Positions 44,101 to 53,600 of a DNA stretch of 64,000 nucleotides are shown one piece after another; positions within the stretch are counted from its first letter, which is position 1; each line of letters starts with the position of its first letter. Made by a program: the position numbers and the translations under genes. The notes under the pieces were generated by a model. It saw nothing but the letters and a program-made list of their open reading frames with translations, was not told the origin of the DNA and made no database searches. Source of the stretch: Leptonema sp964619535 (GTDB lineage: Bacteria > Spirochaetota > Leptospiria > Leptospirales > Leptonemataceae); NCBI GenBank assembly GCA_964619535.1, contig CAZUEX010000005.1, positions 1 through 64,000 of the forward strand, read 5' to 3'.

Positions 44101-44587
44101 GGAGAATCAGGCTGAGAAGGAGTGTCGGCTGCACCGCTTTTTTTTTTACTCGAATGGCAAGGACCATATACAGCGGCAGTGTGCAGAGCGACAGGGCCAC
44201 TTCTGCCCACAGAAAGCCGGTGGACCATTGTTTCAGCAAGAACAGTGGCAGAAAGGCCAGCCCCGGCACGACATAGCCGATGAGAGAGATCCGCAAATTG
44301 CGTCGGGCAAACTCCAGGAATGACAGCAGAGAAAGGACGGTAAAACACCAGGACAGGACATAGAACGGCAACAACGAAGAGGCAAAAATCGAATACTGAA
44401 GAAGCTGAACCCAGTAAGAAACAGACTGGAGCAAACCTGAGACGATCAGCCATTCCCAGGGAACGGCTTCGGTTTGCAGGTCAAAGCGCCTCAGTCCGCG
44501 CTGCATTCCGGCAAAAAGGGCCAGAAGAATAGCAGCGAGGCCATTCAAGAACAATAGATAATCCAAGGGTAACTCCAGCGCTGTCAT
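41126..44587 (-). CDS. Hybrid sensor histidine kinase with 7TM, PAS and receiver domains
   Basis: An 1153-residue membrane sensor. Residues 1-260 form about eight helices (7TM/MASE-like); a periplasmic loop extends to about 375 and another helix follows. Three PAS-type domains lie at about 395-520, 520-640 and 650-775 (EMRSMRIQDINILSQEQ; DDREAVTAAIEES; VDRDRQILEVNEEFTRIFG). The kinase core has phosphoacceptor FLAHMSHEIRTPMNSI near 790, N-box LSNAVKF and DTGIGIA. The C-terminal receiver has the aspartate in LVLMDVQMPEMDG near 1080. The signal is unknown. Convergent with nosY, it may sense respiratory or envelope state. Confidence 0.88.
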   Translation of the reverse strand: MTALELPLDYLLFLNGLAAILLALFAGMQRGLRRFDLQTEAVPWEWLIVSGLLQSVSYWVQLLQYSIFASSLLPFYVLSWCFTVLSLLSFLEFARRNLRISLIGYVVPGLAFLPLFLLKQWSTGFLWAEVALSLCTLPLYMVLAIRVKKKAVQPTLLLSLILLLLYVAVRHLFYPLRLLGLPESELTGNHLLHLATGGILFTLNLVLWLRYGRLFPSSSPLIRPQFRYSGAVVLIFVLLTGWLFTEWSGFNEKQHRQQESFRTLHLVAAVLKHSPDPHASLAELQESVPGLAHIRLISAQNSKFFAAVPPSGGRFQTQIQHDGSNWVLFGTPFRNLPDRTYIVKLQPYRQWQRNIYTARLVPIAATSIVCLLYLGFLIGGRRSAEALAALRERDKLHRAMFDRNQAVKILVDPSTGNIMDANPAACTFYGYTRSEMRSMRIQDINILSQEQVHDEMQNALHERRNYFIFPHRLSSGEIRTVEVHSSPVEIGGRRLLYSIIHDRTEQERRGQMLAERDRLLKKLSERVPGMIYQYLLRPDKTSCFPFASEAMKEIYGVTPEEVRHDATQVFERLHPDDREAVTAAIEESARSLKPWKQEYRVILPGKGMEWRRGDAVPERLQDGSVLWHGYINDITEWHDTQEKLRESLQWKETIFHHNGAAIMVVDRDRQILEVNEEFTRIFGYSLTSVIGKPARMIFPDRDSYIEFGRIAYGRINAEGEVQLDWQFRSKTGSLLWCTVRGRYLDSANPRSGYVWVATDITDRKKMEAELLRARTAAEEASRAKSRFLAHMSHEIRTPMNSILGFASLLLETDLTEEQRRFTNIIQQSGEALLSLINDILDLSRIEAGRLELSTEPFDLHELIHETTGLLSLKAKEKGVKLTVELDPRMPRFVTGDALRIRQVLLNLLSNAVKFTEKGSIQVRAVLLSTKADEAVIRFEVIDTGIGIATGVLQKLFQPFMQADDSTTRRFGGTGLGLAISRELVQRMDGTIGAESRLSEGSTFWFEIPLRTEQSFQPQEKDLPEESSEFPPLRILLAEDSAENRLLAMLLLQKKGCTVVAADNGLQAIEKLRNDHFDLVLMDVQMPEMDGIEATKRIRAGDVPVADIPIIAMTAQAMAGDKDRCLEAGMNDYVPKPLRANELYAVIHRTISGR

Positions 44588-44678
44588 GGCCGTTCCGTAA
44601 TTCCGGGGCCGGCCATGTCTGTATTGCCGGCAGAGGCACCCCCCGAGAAAGCAACGGGTGATGCCCTGTCAACAGGAA

Positions 44679-45593
44679 TCAGGGTAGGGAGTTCTTGATC
44701 TGCAGATACTGTTCGGCCATGCCGCGAACGATTTCGGCTGCCGGTTTGATACTCTGGACCTGGGTTACCCCCTGACCCGCTGACCAGATGTCTCTCCAGC
44801 GTTTGTATTCTTCTTCGGTATGTGATTCTCCTGCAATCGTGCCAGGCTTTTTGATGTTGGCACGTTCCACACTCGGCTTTAGCCAGTTTGCGGGAATACC
44901 GCTGATCTCAGGCGTGTAAACAATGTCCGTATACGTGGAATTGAGGATCATCGACTTGTAGTCCTCTGCTGCACGCGCCTCAGGGGTGGCAATGAGACGG
45001 GTTCCCATGTACACGGCCTCGGCTCCGAGTGACAGTGATGCTGCCATCTGACGGCCATCGCTGATGGCTCCTGAAGCAATAACCGGCAGACCAAGCTCAT
45101 CCACCAGCTGTGGAATCAGAACATACGGGCTGACGTTACCGGCATGCCCACCGGCGCCATGGCATACGGCGATCAGTGCATCTGCCCCTGATTTTGCTAC
45201 GATACGGGCATGCTTCAGGGTGGTCACATCACAGAACACCTTTGCACCGACGGATTTTGCTTCGTTGACGATGGTGCGCGGCGATCCGAGAGAGGTGATG
45301 ATCAATTCAACCTTGAATTCGAGGCACACCTCGAACTGTTTGGCCCAGTTTGGATTATGGTCTTTGTGAAGGATGAGGTTGACTCCGATCGGCTTTTTTG
45401 TTCGGGAGCGAATCTCTGTTAATCCTTCGCGAAGCTGTTCGACCGTTCTGTAGTTCAGGGCGGGGAAGCATCCAATTCCGCCGGCCTCTGATACGGCCAC
45501 AACAAGGTCGGGCATAGACACCAGAAACATCGGAGCTCCGATGATCGGTAAATCAATGCCAAGCATTTCAGTGATCTTTGTTTGAATTTTCAT
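44679..45593 (-). CDS. NAD(P)H-dependent flavin oxidoreductase, nitronate monooxygenase/FabK-like
   Basis: A 304-residue TIM-barrel FMN protein. PIIGAPMFLVSMPDLVVAVS with GGIGCFPALNYR starts the barrel. AVCHGAGGHAGNVSPY holds the likely catalytic histidine, and ASGAISDGRQMAASLSLGAE with YMGTRLIATPEA is the phosphate-binding end. Relatives act as nitronate monooxygenase or as enoyl-ACP reductase FabK; the sequence alone does not decide. It is divergent from the following MFS gene across 25 bases. Confidence 0.83.
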   Translation of the reverse strand: MKIQTKITEMLGIDLPIIGAPMFLVSMPDLVVAVSEAGGIGCFPALNYRTVEQLREGLTEIRSRTKKPIGVNLILHKDHNPNWAKQFEVCLEFKVELIITSLGSPRTIVNEAKSVGAKVFCDVTTLKHARIVAKSGADALIAVCHGAGGHAGNVSPYVLIPQLVDELGLPVIASGAISDGRQMAASLSLGAEAVYMGTRLIATPEARAAEDYKSMILNSTYTDIVYTPEISGIPANWLKPSVERANIKKPGTIAGESHTEEEYKRWRDIWSAGQGVTQVQSIKPAAEIVRGMAEQYLQIKNSLP

Positions 45594-45618
45594 AGTCCTG
45601 CAAACTCCCCGGGCTTCA

Positions 45619-46893
45619 ATGGCTATTCTGTGCAGGCTCCGTTTTATGAGGTTGACTGTAAAGTCAAAAAATACTGAGGCAGATATATCGGCTCGCTGGC
45701 AGGAGCTGCGTCCCCTCGTTGCATCATCGCTGATTTACTTTTTCTTTTTTCTCGGCCACGGGTCCTATTTTACAAGCCTGAGTCCTCACATGATCTTTCG
45801 CTTCGGCGAAGATGCGCGGTATGTCTTCTTTGCCGGGCAGCTGTTCTATCCATTTGGCTACTTCTTTGCCGGCTGGTTCTCCGATCTTACGAGACGCATA
45901 CGCGCGGTGCTCGTTGCCTTTCTGCTTTTGCAGGCTCCCGTGCAGTACTATCTGTTTTCTCCCGATCTGCCGCTGGCAGGCTGTATCGTTGCGGCGGCAG
46001 TTACCAGGTTCTTCTTTGCAGCTAATTCACAGCTTCTGAATATTGCCACCCTGGAAAGTCTGCGCTTTCGCGGATTCGGCGTGAGCCGTTCTGCCGGTAC
46101 CCTTGGATTCTTCTTCATTCAGACAGGCATGTTCTTTTTTGAAATGTATGCCCTGGCCGATGCCAGTCCTGAGATACAGGGCGGACGCGGAGGCCAGTGG
46201 GGGGCCATCTTCCTGCTTGTGACGGCCTCACTGGCCCTTCTTGTTCCCGCACGTCGACGTTCGCACACTGAGTATTTCTTTCGCGATGCCTTTCTGGTGC
46301 TCAGGCGAGGACATTTTTTTCCATTTTTTATCGTATCCTTCGTTTTCTACTTCTCCTATCAGGTGGTGGACTATTACCTGGGAGGATATCTGCGACAGGT
46401 GGGCGGCATGTCCTACGTCTATGGCGGGTGGGGGCTTGCTGTTCTGGTGGAGATCCCTTTGATGATCCTTACCGACCGGATTGCGCGCAGATGGGGAGTA
46501 CGGGTCTTATTCTTTGTGGCAATACTGAGCGGAGCAATACGTTTTCTCGTTCTGGGGATGGATGCCCTGACAGGGCTACATCACCTTGTTTTGTTGCAAC
46601 AGCTTCTCCATGGCATCCATTTCACAGGCTACTACATGGGAGCGGTATATCTTCTGCGACGGGCCTTTCCCGAGCATCTGTACGGAACGGGGATGGGCAT
46701 CTACATGGTTTTGAGTGTATCGGCAGGAGCGACAATCGGCAATTTGCTGACCGGGCTGTTGTTGAAAAGTGACTATGGCTTTGCAGGTATCTTTTTTGCC
46801 TCGCTGCTGGTGCACCTGATCGTTCTCTGTGCCTTCCTTTTTTTATCGCTTCCCGATCATTCTGTGAAAAAAGAGGATCTGGAGTATGTCTAA
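45619..46893 (+). CDS. MFS permease, LacY/nucleoside-symporter-like
   Basis: A 424-residue protein with about 12 helices. SSLIYFFFFLGHGSYFTSLS at the start, the FAGWFSDLTRRIRAV loop and RFFFAANSQLLNIATLE are as in the LacY-like MFS branch. It is the first gene of a likely four-gene operon: its end overlaps the AsmA-like gene by eight bases. A substrate cannot be given. A second ATG at 45646 is possible; neither start has a clear ribosome site. Confidence 0.7.
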   Translation: MAILCRLRFMRLTVKSKNTEADISARWQELRPLVASSLIYFFFFLGHGSYFTSLSPHMIFRFGEDARYVFFAGQLFYPFGYFFAGWFSDLTRRIRAVLVAFLLLQAPVQYYLFSPDLPLAGCIVAAAVTRFFFAANSQLLNIATLESLRFRGFGVSRSAGTLGFFFIQTGMFFFEMYALADASPEIQGGRGGQWGAIFLLVTASLALLVPARRRSHTEYFFRDAFLVLRRGHFFPFFIVSFVFYFSYQVVDYYLGGYLRQVGGMSYVYGGWGLAVLVEIPLMILTDRIARRWGVRVLFFVAILSGAIRFLVLGMDALTGLHHLVLLQQLLHGIHFTGYYMGAVYLLRRAFPEHLYGTGMGIYMVLSVSAGATIGNLLTGLLLKSDYGFAGIFFASLLVHLIVLCAFLFLSLPDHSVKKEDLEYV

Positions 46894-49800
46894 GCTTCAG
46901 CAAAAAATACAATCTTTGCCGTTTCGGACAAAAATCCAGGCCTCGATTGTGCTGGTGCTGATATTCGCTTATCATGTGTTATTTTCTGCTCCGGTGGTTT
47001 CGAAGGGACTGCGCGGTCTGATGCCTGAAACAGTGGAACTGCAGCTACGGGTAAAGAGCAGCTCCCTTTTCTTTGGTTTTGTTTTTGATGATGTGGTTCT
47101 GACGGATCGCGTATCGGGGGATGTTATATTTTCGGCCGATCAGGTAAGGCTGAAATGGTTCCTGCCTGGCTTCCTGGCAGGTCAGATCGGTTTGCGAGAG
47201 GTGGGATTGCGCAATCCGTCCATCTTCATGATTCGTCGTAACGATCGATGGAATACGGCAGTCTTTCAGTCTGAGGTGAAAGAGAAAAGGACGCCCGGAA
47301 GACCCGCCTCATCAAGAGAGTCCATCGAGCTGTATCTTCCTGTTCGGTTATACGGCGCCCTGCGAATTGAAGGCCTGCGATTTTTGCTCGAGGATCATGC
47401 AGCGGAACGACTGCGCAGACTTGAGATATCGAACGTTGATCTTCATGTGGGAATGGTAACAAAAACCTTTCACCGTGTTCCACTGAACCTGGATTCCCTG
47501 CAGCTATTTGATTCTCTCTTCTTCGCGTTGAACCCGCTTCGTCCTGTGCAGTTTGCCTATTCAGAATTTGATCGCATCGAGGGGAAGCCACTGTTCATGC
47601 TGAAAATCTACAGGGAAACCCTGGAACACGGGACGGCCTTTCTTTCAAGGTTGCGAATTGACACCAGAGACCTTACCCATACGCGAGCCGGTGTAGAGAT
47701 GCCGTTTGGCCTGCGCATGGAACATGATATTCGATACGATCCATCAGGGGAGCGATTTATCATTCGCAGGTTCAGGCTGGTATCGGGCCCCGATATCTGG
47801 TTATCCCTTGCAGGTGACTTTCGTCGAGATGAACAGGGGTTTCACCATCTTGAACTGCGCATGCAGGAATCCCACATAAACCTTGATCGCATTCGACCTC
47901 TTGCTCGCAGGTTAACCAACAATGTCGTGGACATAGGAGGCCGACTGTCTCTCTATCCTCTATTGATAACCGGACGCATGGATCGCCTGACTGCCCGATT
48001 TGGTCTGACCGGTGAAAACCTGTTTGTGCGCGTTAGAAATTCCAGGCATTCGGTCCCGGTCGCGCAGATGAATGTTCATGGTTCTGTAGATGTGTACGCA
48101 ACAGGCTTGCTTTCCGTTCCAGAAGCTTATACGGCAGACCACAGTCTGGCCTACGGTGTGGTTCGTGAGGCCTATCTTGAGGATCTTGACCTTTCGTATA
48201 ACGGGGCCTCTCTTAAGGGAAGCGGTAGTTTGCTTCCCGAGCAGGGGATCGGTCTTGACCTGAATCTGAAGAACCTGTCGCTGGCACAGTTTACCGCTCC
48301 CCGGCTGATGGCCCTGGGCTCGGCAGACCTGCAGGCTCGTTCCGGAACGGATCTACGCCGTATCTCTGTACTTGGTCGCGTACAGCTTGGCGGAATGCGT
48401 TATCTACTGGACCGATCTCTTTCCGGTACGCAGAATCTGGTTCTCGATACCGATTTTGACCTGATTCTGGGCGAGGAAGCGGTCGAGGTCGATATCCGAA
48501 AGGCCAGTCTTACCGGAACAGATCGGCAGGGTCAGTCGCTGCTTCGATTGCTGGCCGACGGAAATCTGAGTTTTGCAGATACACAGAGTTATACGGTTCG
48601 TCTTTCAGGGCTGGATGTATACTATGACAGGTTGCGTCCTCTGTTGCCGGGGAATCTAAGAGCCGACCTCGAAAGCCTTCGGCCCTATCTCGAAAAAGGG
48701 GCACACCTTGACGGGAATGCGAGAATCTATCGCGAGCCGGATAAACAGCTTATACAGGGGAACGTTTCTCTGGTACTTCCATCGGTCAGTGCCGATGGCC
48801 TGCATCTGGCCGTTGACATGACGGCAGCAGAGGATGAACTGCAGTTTCACCGGTTGTATGTAAGCGGGCTACGTGGAGCACTGCATGCGGACCTTACCGG
48901 TTTTATTCTCGGGCCACCGGAGGATCGCAGGCCTCACCTGGACTTTCGGTTAAATCTTTCGAGGCAGGGTATGCTTCCGGTGCATGAAAACGTGCGGCTT
49001 GATGGGACGGTGGACATCATCGCCGCTATCAGACCGGAACGGGTAGCAGGAAAGATCGATATTCGAAAACTGAATCTGATCTACAGCAATCATGCATGCG
49101 TGCAGAAGGTGGCCGGCTGTACCCGGTACACCATTGAAGATCTGAACTTTTCTCTTCCCTTTGTACACAGCAATCGGATGCGTCCGCTACGGTATGCCAC
49201 ACTGATGAATCCGGACCTGATCGACCGATTTCCCGAGAAGCCCAATGTAACCCTGAAATCGGTGTGGTCTAACAGAAGCCCGGATGGCCTGCTTGTGGAG
49301 AATGGGTTCTACTTTCTTGGTGCTCCTGCCGAAGGGGCTCGTCCTGCACTGGAGGCAACGCTCAGCTACAGACGCAATATCCTTGAAAGTCGTCTGCTTC
49401 GCATCAGCACATATCGATCCCTGAAGCCTGGAGAGAATACCGTGGCCCCGGCCTATAAGGCGCCCTCCGGAGTTTCTTATGTTTCGAATGGAACGGTGGA
49501 GGTACGGAATCTGTTTTTTAACCTGGCGGACCTGAATCCGGCTTCGATGGAATATGGGGGTCGGTTATCCATTCATGATCTGAATGTGGAGCCGTATTTC
49601 CCGCGGGCTGATTCATCCTACGATGGTATTATCAGTGCTACGGCCACCGTAAGCGGAAGGGATCTCAGTGATCCGTTGCGGAATGTCAATGCGCGTCTGG
49701 CTGTGTATCGGATCAGCAAGGATTTTACAGGATTGGCTGTACGCATCATGGTGCCGTCCGACATCATTGCAAGGCTTGTGAACAACACTCTGGAAATACC

Positions 49801-49978
49801 CGCAATGTCACTGGAGCTTCGAGGTGGACTTGTATATACGACAATCCATGTACGCAGTTCTGGATTCATATCCTTTTCCCGGCTTGTGAAACCGGCGGAT
49901 GAGATGATACGCCAGGAAAGGATTCCACTGGCTGAATTCCTCGAACGAACCCGACAGGAAACAGGAGAATTTCAATGA
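46886..49978 (+). CDS. AsmA-clan protein, YdbH-like
   Basis: A 1030-residue protein with one N-terminal membrane anchor (IQASIVLVLIFAYHVLFSAP), then long repetitive beta-strand sequence without cysteine clusters. This fits the bridge-forming AsmA/TamB/YdbH group that carries phospholipid between membranes. Recurrent short units such as VDIGGRLSLYPLLITGRM and GNLSFADTQSYTVRLSGLDV resemble the repeating-beta-groove pattern. Assignment to YdbH rather than AsmA or TamB rests on the next gene, which has YdbL features and overlaps this stop as ATGA. Starts on the ATG after GGATCTGGAGT. Confidence 0.65.
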   Translation: MSKLQQKIQSLPFRTKIQASIVLVLIFAYHVLFSAPVVSKGLRGLMPETVELQLRVKSSSLFFGFVFDDVVLTDRVSGDVIFSADQVRLKWFLPGFLAGQIGLREVGLRNPSIFMIRRNDRWNTAVFQSEVKEKRTPGRPASSRESIELYLPVRLYGALRIEGLRFLLEDHAAERLRRLEISNVDLHVGMVTKTFHRVPLNLDSLQLFDSLFFALNPLRPVQFAYSEFDRIEGKPLFMLKIYRETLEHGTAFLSRLRIDTRDLTHTRAGVEMPFGLRMEHDIRYDPSGERFIIRRFRLVSGPDIWLSLAGDFRRDEQGFHHLELRMQESHINLDRIRPLARRLTNNVVDIGGRLSLYPLLITGRMDRLTARFGLTGENLFVRVRNSRHSVPVAQMNVHGSVDVYATGLLSVPEAYTADHSLAYGVVREAYLEDLDLSYNGASLKGSGSLLPEQGIGLDLNLKNLSLAQFTAPRLMALGSADLQARSGTDLRRISVLGRVQLGGMRYLLDRSLSGTQNLVLDTDFDLILGEEAVEVDIRKASLTGTDRQGQSLLRLLADGNLSFADTQSYTVRLSGLDVYYDRLRPLLPGNLRADLESLRPYLEKGAHLDGNARIYREPDKQLIQGNVSLVLPSVSADGLHLAVDMTAAEDELQFHRLYVSGLRGALHADLTGFILGPPEDRRPHLDFRLNLSRQGMLPVHENVRLDGTVDIIAAIRPERVAGKIDIRKLNLIYSNHACVQKVAGCTRYTIEDLNFSLPFVHSNRMRPLRYATLMNPDLIDRFPEKPNVTLKSVWSNRSPDGLLVENGFYFLGAPAEGARPALEATLSYRRNILESRLLRISTYRSLKPGENTVAPAYKAPSGVSYVSNGTVEVRNLFFNLADLNPASMEYGGRLSIHDLNVEPYFPRADSSYDGIISATATVSGRDLSDPLRNVNARLAVYRISKDFTGLAVRIMVPSDIIARLVNNTLEIPAMSLELRGGLVYTTIHVRSSGFISFSRLVKPADEMIRQERIPLAEFLERTRQETGEFQ

Positions 49979-50604
49979 GGAACCATGCGCGAACAGTATC
50001 GATCATTATAGCCTTATCTGCATGCTGCCTTTTTCTGATGCAGTGCACGATCGTTCAGCGATTAACCGATCCCAAGGAAAACCCACTGGCTGACGTGGCC
50101 AACCGATGTGCGATCGTCAAGGTGGATGTTCCTCCAATCACCCTTACACCGGAGCGCACGGCTGCCGAACGTCAGTTGATCGGCGAGGAAAAGGAGCTGC
50201 TACCGGATGGCTGGCTGATCTCTTCTTCGAGCTATCTGCCGCCTGAGCCTTCTACCATGACTCACCTGCCAGAAGCGATTCGCGCAGAGTATCGCATGCT
50301 GGTCCTCTACGATGACATTTTGCTGCGATACCGTTATCTCGAGTATCTGGGTGAAGGAAGGGATGGCAGGGTCTTCTTCGTGCCGGCAAGAAATACAGGA
50401 CGATCTCTGAAAGCGGCAGAGAGGCGAAGATTGCAGAGTATTGTAAATGAGGTGAACCGGGCGCGCGAAGAGATCTACAGATACTACCTGGAGAACAATC
50501 GTCAGCAGGCAGAGGAATTTCGCCTTTCGTTCTTCAGCGCTGCCGGGCGAAACGAGTGGGTACGCGATGAACGTGGTCGAGTAATGAGGAAGGCGTCTCT
50601 GTAA
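49975..50604 (+). CDS. Lipoprotein with YnbE-like N-terminus and YdbL/DUF1318-like C-terminus
   Basis: A 209-residue lipoprotein (signal to LMQC). After the lipid cysteine a short segment CAIVKVDVPPITLTPERT resembles the small lipoprotein YnbE. The C-terminal 60 residues (LQSIVNEVNRAREEIYRYYL, then NEWVRDERGRVMRK) match YdbL/DUF1318, whose conserved end is also a VR...G..MRK pattern. In E. coli, YdbH, YnbE and YdbL form an inter-membrane lipid transport set. The middle part (residues 75-130) is unrecognised. The start overlaps the AsmA-like gene's stop. Confidence 0.6.
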   Translation: MRNHARTVSIIIALSACCLFLMQCTIVQRLTDPKENPLADVANRCAIVKVDVPPITLTPERTAAERQLIGEEKELLPDGWLISSSSYLPPEPSTMTHLPEAIRAEYRMLVLYDDILLRYRYLEYLGEGRDGRVFFVPARNTGRSLKAAERRRLQSIVNEVNRAREEIYRYYLENNRQQAEEFRLSFFSAAGRNEWVRDERGRVMRKASL

Positions 50605-50617
50605 GGCAGGATTTGCG

Positions 50618-53600
50618 ATGCGTATTGATTTCAGTGTGTTTCCGGTAAACCGTGTAAGGCATGCAGCAAAGAATGGTATATGGAGTAGCCTTGCTTTCGT
50701 CTGGTTCTTTGCTTCCTGCGCGACGGCACCGGTTGTGGAACCTCCTGCTTTTGATTATCCCAATCTGCTCAATACCTTCTTCCAGAATCATCCAGGCGGC
50801 CACTTCCCCATCATCATTCAAAAGGGGATGAACTCAGATCCCTCTGTTTCAGAAGCAGGCTATCTGTTCTATGTTTCTGATTCCCAGGGCTCTCCGGATA
50901 TATGGATGCGTCAGCTGCGCACCACGGTGAACGTACCGGTGGTCGTAATGGAATCGGTTCAGAACTCTCCGGCCATCAGCGCGGACGGTCAGTATCTGGC
51001 CTATGTTAGCTATGACAGCGACCCGTCCGGTGATATTCTTCTAACAAGAATCGATCCCGAACGCATCGCAGAGGATGCCCTTCGAGGCAATGCCATTCCC
51101 AATCACAGTGCCTCATCCCTGCGACTGTCGGACTATATTGCAGCACGGTATCGAGATAATCCACATGGATGTGCCGGTGCTGCAGCAGAGATGGATCCGG
51201 TTTTTTCAGCGGATGGCCGGACGCTGTTCTATGCAAGCGATCGGTGCGAGCGTGGTGTCTTTCGCCTGTGGCGTCTTTCGCTCGACGAAAAAGGCCGGCC
51301 GCAGGGGAGGCCGGAACCGCTTTCCTCCGCGCGGGCCATACAGCCTTCTGTAACCGCCCGGACGCTGGTGGCCACCGCCTTGAATGACAGGGGAATGCCC
51401 GATGGCTTCCTTTTTATCTCGCTGGAAACCGGCAAAACAGAGCACATCCCGTATCGACGAGGTATTGCCCTGCGTCCGATTCTTTCCAGCGATGAAAAGG
51501 ACCTGTTCTTCATGCTGGTGGCGAAGGATACAAACGGTGACGGACGTCTTGATCTGAATGACCGCGGAGCCGTGTACCGCATGTCCTTAAAGAATCGTTC
51601 TTTGCATCCGGTGACGGATGGCAGCATGCCGGTGTATAACATTGCCCGATCTTCCTATCTCGGCGGAGGAATCCTCTATGCCGGCTATGATCAGGAAGCA
51701 GGACGGTCACGAATCTATCTATCACTACCCGACGGGCTGATCCCCCGTAAAGGGAGTGCACTGGAGCAGTACGAACTGGCGAGGTCATTCTCAGGAGCTC
51801 AGAAGCAGCTGGCCCTTGAAAGTGTATTGCAGTATTTTTCGGGTGCTCCGGAGTTTTTTCTGGTTCAGTACGATGTACTGGCGGATCTGCGAAATGGTGC
51901 TCTGGAACGCCCGGATCGGCAGCGATATGACGAAGAGATTGAGAGGATACTGAAAGAGAATGCCTTTGCTCCTGCTGCTCGCACTGCGCGAGCCGGTACT
52001 CCGGGTGCCATCCAGCGGGCCCTTCGTTCTTCGCGTCTGCAGGAGCTCGACGAAGCTGCCAGGAGATTGGCCATCTCTTATCTGAGGGAGCGTCTGGCCG
52101 AGTCCTGGGGCAGAGCCGGTCAGATGCAACGTGCTCTTGAGACGTTGCAGATCTTGAATCGCGAAGATCCCGGCTACATTAATCGGAATGATACCGTAAT
52201 CCGTGAGACGGTTCTTACGATCCGTCTCTATAAAGGGCTGCCCGATCACATCCGTGAACTATTATCGGCTTCGGATACAGACGAAACCTTGAGGCAACAG
52301 CTCATACGGACCGTATACGAAGAGGTGAACCGGAAGGGAACGCTTCTGCCCGATCCAGCATCGGAGTCGCAGCCGGTGCTTCGCGGACTTTACTATATTA
52401 TGCAGGGCGAAAGACTCTTTCGAGCCAGACGGTATGGCGAAGCCAGGGAGCATATCCAGAAAGGGCTGGAATTCACAGGAGAAGGCAACGTTGCCTATAC
52501 GATTGGCTGGAAGCTACTGGCCGCCATCTACGATATTGAGCAGAATCAACCACTGGCCTTAAATGCACGTCTGCGCTTTCTTACATCTTATCAGCGGGAA
52601 TGGGATCTTGATGTTGATGAAGCAGATTTTTTAAGGCTTATTGATTCTTCGCGATCGTATATTGAAACATATCGAAGATCGGCACAGTCTGTGGCCGAAG
52701 ATGTGGAAGATCGTCTTGACTACCGCTTCTTTTTGATCAGTGAGATACAGACAGCGGTTTTAAGCGATAAGATTCAGCTCAACATGGTCGATCGGAACAT
52801 GCTGGTGCAGTTCTGTGCACCCGGTTCTGCAGCTGGTCTTTTGATTCAGAATCTACGCTACCAGAACTACATAGAACGCTATGCGAAACTCTGCCGGTCC
52901 GTTTCCCCGTACATCGAAGGGAAGACAAACTCCATCACCCTTGAACAGGGGCATGAGGTCAGTCAGCTGTTCTATCTGGTAAGCTACGCCAATGCTACGC
53001 TGGTTAATATCCTCTTTCTGCAGTTTAAGGCCGCAGGGCTGTTTGAAGATCTGCATAAGACCTGGTCAGTGTACTATCACCGCTGGAAAACCGATCTGGC
53101 CATCGAAAGGTTAAATCGTCAGCTCATATGGGAAGAAAAGCGAAGCCAGATAATCAGCAAAGACACCGTACAATCACTGTTCCTTGAAAAGGATCCCTTT
53201 GATGCGAAGATCTTCGAAGAGATTCTTGTTGGTTACCAGTTCGCCGAAGAAGACGCCAGGCGTCACTTTGATCATTCATTGCTCTACGGGCATGCCTATC
53301 TTCTTATCAGAAAGAGTGCTGAACGAGAGCGCTTCTATGACTCCCTGCTAAAAAAAGGAGTGCAGATTCCTTCTTCTGTGATGGCGGAGCGGAAGAAGGC
53401 CATTCTGGATGACCTGAAGCAGGCGGAGTATCGCCTGCAGTACATATTAAACGTGGATCCAGGGTTCGTTGATGCAACCCTGTTGCTCTCCTGGCTGTAC
53501 CAGTACATCGACAATCGCAAGCAGTCCGAGGTATTGCTGGAGCCGGGCTACATAGACAGGGCGTTCATTCTGCTTACCGGTATTCGTCCAAACAGTGTGC

